From NCBI GenBank assembly GCA_037974665.1, contig CM075769.1, forward strand, positions 23,648,139-23,712,138: a stretch of 64,000 nucleotides of DNA, given 5' to 3'. This document shows positions 59,620 through 64,000 of the stretch, piece by piece. The translations under genes and the position numbers were made by a program. The notes below the pieces were generated by a model that was not told the origin of the DNA, searched no databases, and saw nothing but the letters and a program-made list of their open reading frames with translations. Position 1 is the stretch's first letter. Every line of letters begins with the position of its first letter. The stretch comes from Ehretia macrophylla (taxonomy: Eukaryota; Streptophyta; Magnoliopsida; Boraginales; Ehretiaceae).

Positions 59620-60876
59620 TGTTGAGGATATGCCCTAATGCTAAAATTTGAGATGACCTTATTAAGGTTTAATGAGAATATATTTATGTGTTTTATACAC
59701 TATATGATTTGTAGGATGTTCATATTCTCCGCTTTGATATGAATATGTCCCAAATGCTTATCCGAGAAGAGAAATGTTCTAAAGGAGTTTAGGATATTTT
59801 GCACTTTCTCTTCGATATGATAATCATTAAGAAACAATTCATAGCCCTTCAGATTATTCAACCGAGACTATAATAATCGAGTACGGGTTATCATATGTTA
59901 TTACCTTCGATTAACATAGTGATGTTAATGATAAAGGATGGCGTGCGAAATACCAGAACAACATGGTGATGTGGACTAATAAATATATGAGTGATCGTCT
60001 GTGTACAGATCATTGAATGTGACAATAAATGGTGAACTACATGATTTCAGGTTAATAGTTTACTATTTAGTTGAGAATTGTGCAAATTAATCCTCAAACT
60101 TGAGAGATTATGGCTGCAAGTTATATCAGGGGCTAAATACTGCGTCTGGATAATGCCCATCTTCTATAAGGTGGGTTACGGCCTTTTTCATTTTAGTCTT
60201 GTGGTATGAACCGACAGGTAATTGTCAAGATATGATCTGTTAACCTCCGACGCGAGGTGATGTCCTATGATATCTGAGATCGGTTGGTAAACAAGGAAGT
60301 CCTTGGCCAAGGCGAGTATGAAATGATGGAAATGAGTTTTTCCATGGTAGTTATCTTTCATTTTACCGATTCAGATTTATACATTGTATCAGATGTGGGC
60401 TTAACCATTTCATGGTCCTTTCTAGATCGAGGCACTTGTAACAGAAGGATCAGACTGCATGCTAATTCTTGACAGTTAAATGGATTCATAAAAGACGTTG
60501 TCTTCATTATCGTTTACATTCTCATGGTACATTCATTGCTAGTGCGTCACTCATGAGCATGAGGGTATTTCGGTAAACGACGGAGACATTTTTGAAATAG
60601 ATAAGGAGGTTAATCAGTTCCCTCATCAGTACGCGATTATGAATCTAAAAGGTCATACACTAATAAGTATCATGAATAAGTTTATCGGAAGCTTGTATTG
60701 TGTGGTTGATGGATTTAAGGTGTTAAGGGTCATCAATGTTGGTATTTGGACCAAAAGTGTAATTTTGAAAAGTTTTAGGGTCAAATTATAATTATCAAAA
60801 TTTTGGGGGCCAAACTGTAATTATTGAAAAGTCATTTCAATATATTTATTCTAATGGAGATTAGAATTGGCAAGAA

Positions 60877-60943
<67 letters not shown>

Positions 60944-61298
60944 AAGTGTTTATATATGTATATGTGTAATGATTATATAATTTGTGAAATGCCACGTCAA
61001 AAGGTGAATTGCAAATTAATGACTAGATAATTACATGTGGCATGTGCATGTAGAGATTGATGACTAGGATAGTCCATGGCATCAATCCTAGTCATTTGAA
61101 TTTGAAATAAATGGATATGATTCATTTTTGAATAAAGACAAAAGAATCTTGACCTTTACTTTTGTTGATAAAGCCTTTTTGACAAGTGTCAAGATGGAGA
61201 ATAAAGTTACCTTTGGATTGTAATGATTACAATCCTAGGATTTGCATGACTTTAACTTTATAAGAAAGCAACTGTGATTGGCTATCTAAATAAAGTAG

Positions 61299-61359
<61 letters not shown>

Positions 61360-61906
61360 TATGTTATATATATATATAATAATAGAAGACAACATTCTCT
61401 CTCTATCCACTTGCATTTTCGGCCAAGGGAGGGAGGAGAGAGAAATTTGTCATCTTATCCTTCAATGCTAATGATTAAGATAAAAAGGCTTGCATGGGTT
61501 CTTGCAAAAAGGTAACAAAGATGATTGGTTGCCTATTTTGATAGGTTGATACAATATACATAATATTTATTTCTTTCTCATGGACAAGGCCTCTAACACA
61601 CACGACATACATACCAACTTTGAAGACAAGAACTTCATCTTTTTCCTTGAATGTTTCGGCCATAGCTAGAACAACAAGAGAGAAGTTTTGTTTTGCTTGG
61701 TAACATACATACATAGTCTCAAAAACTTGAAGATACTACTAGCACATTCCTTCTTCAAGTATTGGTTGAGCTTTGGGTACTTGGTGGACCAACTAGTGCC
61801 TTCAAGTTAGAAGGATTCAAAAGCTTGTCTACCATTTTCATCTTCTCCAAAGTAATCTACAAAAAGAGGTATACCTTATACCATCTATTCTTTATATATA
61901 TTGTTG

Positions 61907-61944
<38 letters not shown>

Positions 61945-62130
61945 CTTTGTTGAGCTTCTTTAGTGAATGGACATTGATGAATGAATGTATATTGATATTG
62001 GCTAGAAATTTTTGAGATTTGGCCTAGTAAATTTCGGCCCTAGCATGCTATTTATACATATTATTCTCGATCTTGAATCTAACATTTACATATGTGGTGA
62101 CATGATATAACATGTTGACTTGTACTTTCA
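59620..62130 (+). repeat. 5' LTR of element 'D'
   Basis: Starts TGTTGAGGATATGCCC, similar to the start of solo LTR B, and ends TGTACTTTCA just before a PBS. 2511 bp. It includes three TA microsatellites and GGCCAAGGGAGGGAGG (about 61421). The five bases before it, AGAAG, should recur at the far end outside the window. Confidence 0.7.
60881..60938. repeat. (AT)n microsatellite
   Basis: An uninterrupted AT run of about 29 units. Two more lie at 61303-61356 and about 61911-61944. Confidence 0.95.
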
Positions 62131-64000
62131 AGTAGTATCAGAGACTCGGTTTGCATGTCTATGTCACTAACTATTAAGCTTGTTAATTTTTATATGTATG
62201 CCGTATATGTACATATAAAATAGGTGTGTTGGCTTTAGTACTTTGCATGTTTAGAGCTCATGTTGGATCTAGTTTATGAATGAAGATCTTGAATGTATGA
62301 GTTAAACAATGAACATACATGCTTCTATAAAAAACACTATGATGGCCGAAAATCACTAGGATGCTTGAGATGTTTTGCCTTCTTGATATATGAGCATGAA
62401 TGAAAAGAAAATGGTGGATTTGGTCTTTGCATGTTAATATTAGACTTTGGATAAAAGTCTATGTTTAAAAGAGTCATATTAAAAGGGGTTTTCTCTTGCA
62501 TGTATAAAGTCAAAAATTTTAGAAAAGACAAGTCTTCCATTTATATGGTGTTGGCTGAAAATTCTCCTTGTTGTAGGAGATTGATTTTGCTTTTGTTGTA
62601 TGTGAAAAAGATGATAGTAGTTGCCTTGAAGTTCTCAAAAGTTTATTTCTATTATATGCATGTGTTAAAATAAAAGTTTAAAAGATAGTTTTAAACTTAT
62701 TTTATGAGATCATGCATATGAACTTTGTAGAGGACTACTTAATGATTAAAAATGTTTAATAGTCAAGAATGCTATTTATCTATGTGTCTTGATATTAGCA
62801 AAATGGATTTCACATAATTAAAAGGCCACAATTTTCTTGTCTTGAAATTAGAAATAATCTAATATGTTGTATTGAGGATATTTCTAAATTTTAAGATACA
62901 TAGAAGATGATTATATATCGATATAATATTTTAAAGGACTATTGGGCTATAGTTGATGTATGTGGACCTTAAAAGACATGTTGATTTGGGCTTGGGCCTT
63001 GTGTGCATCTACTTGTGCTTGATTTTAACCTATTGGGCCACTTTATGTGAATGGGCCATGGACTTGTGTTTTTCTTTAAGTTTTGGACTTAGATGTGAAT
63101 ATAATGAATTATAAGGAGTTATGAATTAATGGGCCATTATGACTTGCATGTATAAAAGGGATTTTATAATTATGCAAAAGGGCATTGGTTTAGTTTATTC
63201 TTTCATGATTGATGAGTAGATTAAACTTGAATGCTACAAATTAATATGTTGATTATTATATTTTGATATGAATAATCATGCATATTTATTATTTTGAGAA
63301 TGGTGAATTTGATCATGGATTTGGGCTTTAGGGTCAAAAGTTATTGGGTTGTAATATAAGACATAAGTCTCAATTTATTTCTTGTCATTTAAGAGAATTA
63401 TGTAATGAGGACTTTTATGTAATTCTTCAAGAGATAGCTTGACAAAGGCCCAATGGACTTTTCCAAGGAGTCGGAGGCCCAATGGACTTTTCCAAAGAAT
63501 TGAAGATCTTTTAAATATAATAATTTTATTTCTTTTAGCCCAAAAGTCAAGCCCATGATCCACCATTCATATATCTTTGATTCATACTATTTAAATGCTA
63601 TAATTGTGATTGTTTGCTTATAGTATGTTAAATGCTTAATTACTTGATGAGATTGTATCAACTTCTTACGTGCAAACTATTATTAGATTTTCAAAACAGT
63701 AAAGGAGTTTTATCGTAGTCCTCCGCCATCCTAGGATATTTAATAAGACCCAAATGAATACGATCCTTCTTACCCAAAGGTAGAGGATATGTTTCAAAGT
63801 AAGTTATTAAAATCGCTAGAATGAAACATAGTGATGTGGATGTCTGTCAAAATGTAACGATCAACATAGCCACAAAGGCTTGACACTATTGATTCAATTT
63901 GAGGGATAACTAAGTGATGGTGGTTTCAATCTAACTAGATCACTTAATCAACATAGCCACAAAGGTTTGAGACCAAAGTGATTTAGGGACTAAAGTAGAC
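62131..64000 (+). mobile_element. element D internal region, runs off the window
   Basis: Starts at the PBS and shows no gag or pol in 1.9 kb. It has direct repeats: GGCCCAATGGACTTTTCCAA at about 63447 and 63476, and TCAACATAGCCACAAAGG at 63861 and 63948 (period 87). A non-autonomous element or a long leader would both fit. Confidence 0.5.
62133..62144 (+). other. element D primer-binding site
   Basis: TAGTATCAGAGA, followed by CTCGG. It differs from the Met-tRNA complement TGGTATCAGAGC at the second and twelfth bases, and sits two bases after the LTR. Confidence 0.55.

Overview
The window is nuclear DNA of a flowering plant, very probably a eudicot. It is AT-rich, has plant-type transposable elements almost end to end, and carries one plant F-box gene. 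I cannot name the species. Only one gene looks intact: an F-box/FBA protein at 31696-32829 (minus). Nearly everything else is transposon, mostly LTR retrotransposons nested in one another. I placed element borders by reading TG...CA termini, primer-binding sites (PBS), polypurine tracts (PPT), target-site duplications (TSD), and the point where an interrupted element resumes.

Left block (1-23.7 kb). The right end of a decayed CACTA transposon ends at 2260. A Ty3/gypsy element ('Gypsy-1', minus strand) begins at 2336. Its 3' LTR is split by a second, more complete gypsy element of the Tekay/Del chromovirus type (2878-12716, minus), which keeps both LTRs, PBS, PPT, gag, protease, RT, RNase H, integrase and chromodomain but has several stops. 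Gypsy-1 resumes at 12717, has a short decayed gag-pol with a hybrid RT/RNase H frame, and its 5' LTR is cut off near 17747. There it meets a Tat-lineage gypsy fragment (about 17748-21165, minus). A truncated plus-strand LTR and a Copia remnant (integrase piece plus 3' LTR, to 23659) follow.

Middle block (23.7-36.7 kb). This is the least repetitive part. It holds a broken PIF/Harbinger transposase (minus), a LINE-type zinc-finger/RNase H remnant (minus), a second RNase H-like scrap, the F-box gene with its flanks, and two or three MITEs with TTA/TAA target duplications.

Right block (36.7-64 kb). One minus-strand Ty1/Copia element, broken into four visible pieces (36679-37223, 43953-46782, 59126-59619, and presumably more beyond the window), has received three insertions: a non-autonomous large element, LARD1 (37224-43947); a solo LTR 'B' (46783-59120); and the 5' end of another element 'D' (59620 to the window end). 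Solo LTR B in turn holds a second LARD (LARD2, 47331-56921) and a MITE (57270-58107), and LARD2 holds a further solo LTR 'C' (52257-54708). This gives four levels of nesting (Copia > B > LARD2 > C).

The most interesting signals are shared features of otherwise different LTR families. One is a module with a fixed CCCTCACTGAG-like box followed by a hairpin whose bases change while pairing is kept. Another is a GGCCAAG box with a purine tract just downstream of the TATA box. The two LARDs also have internal domains made of short degenerate repeats instead of genes.
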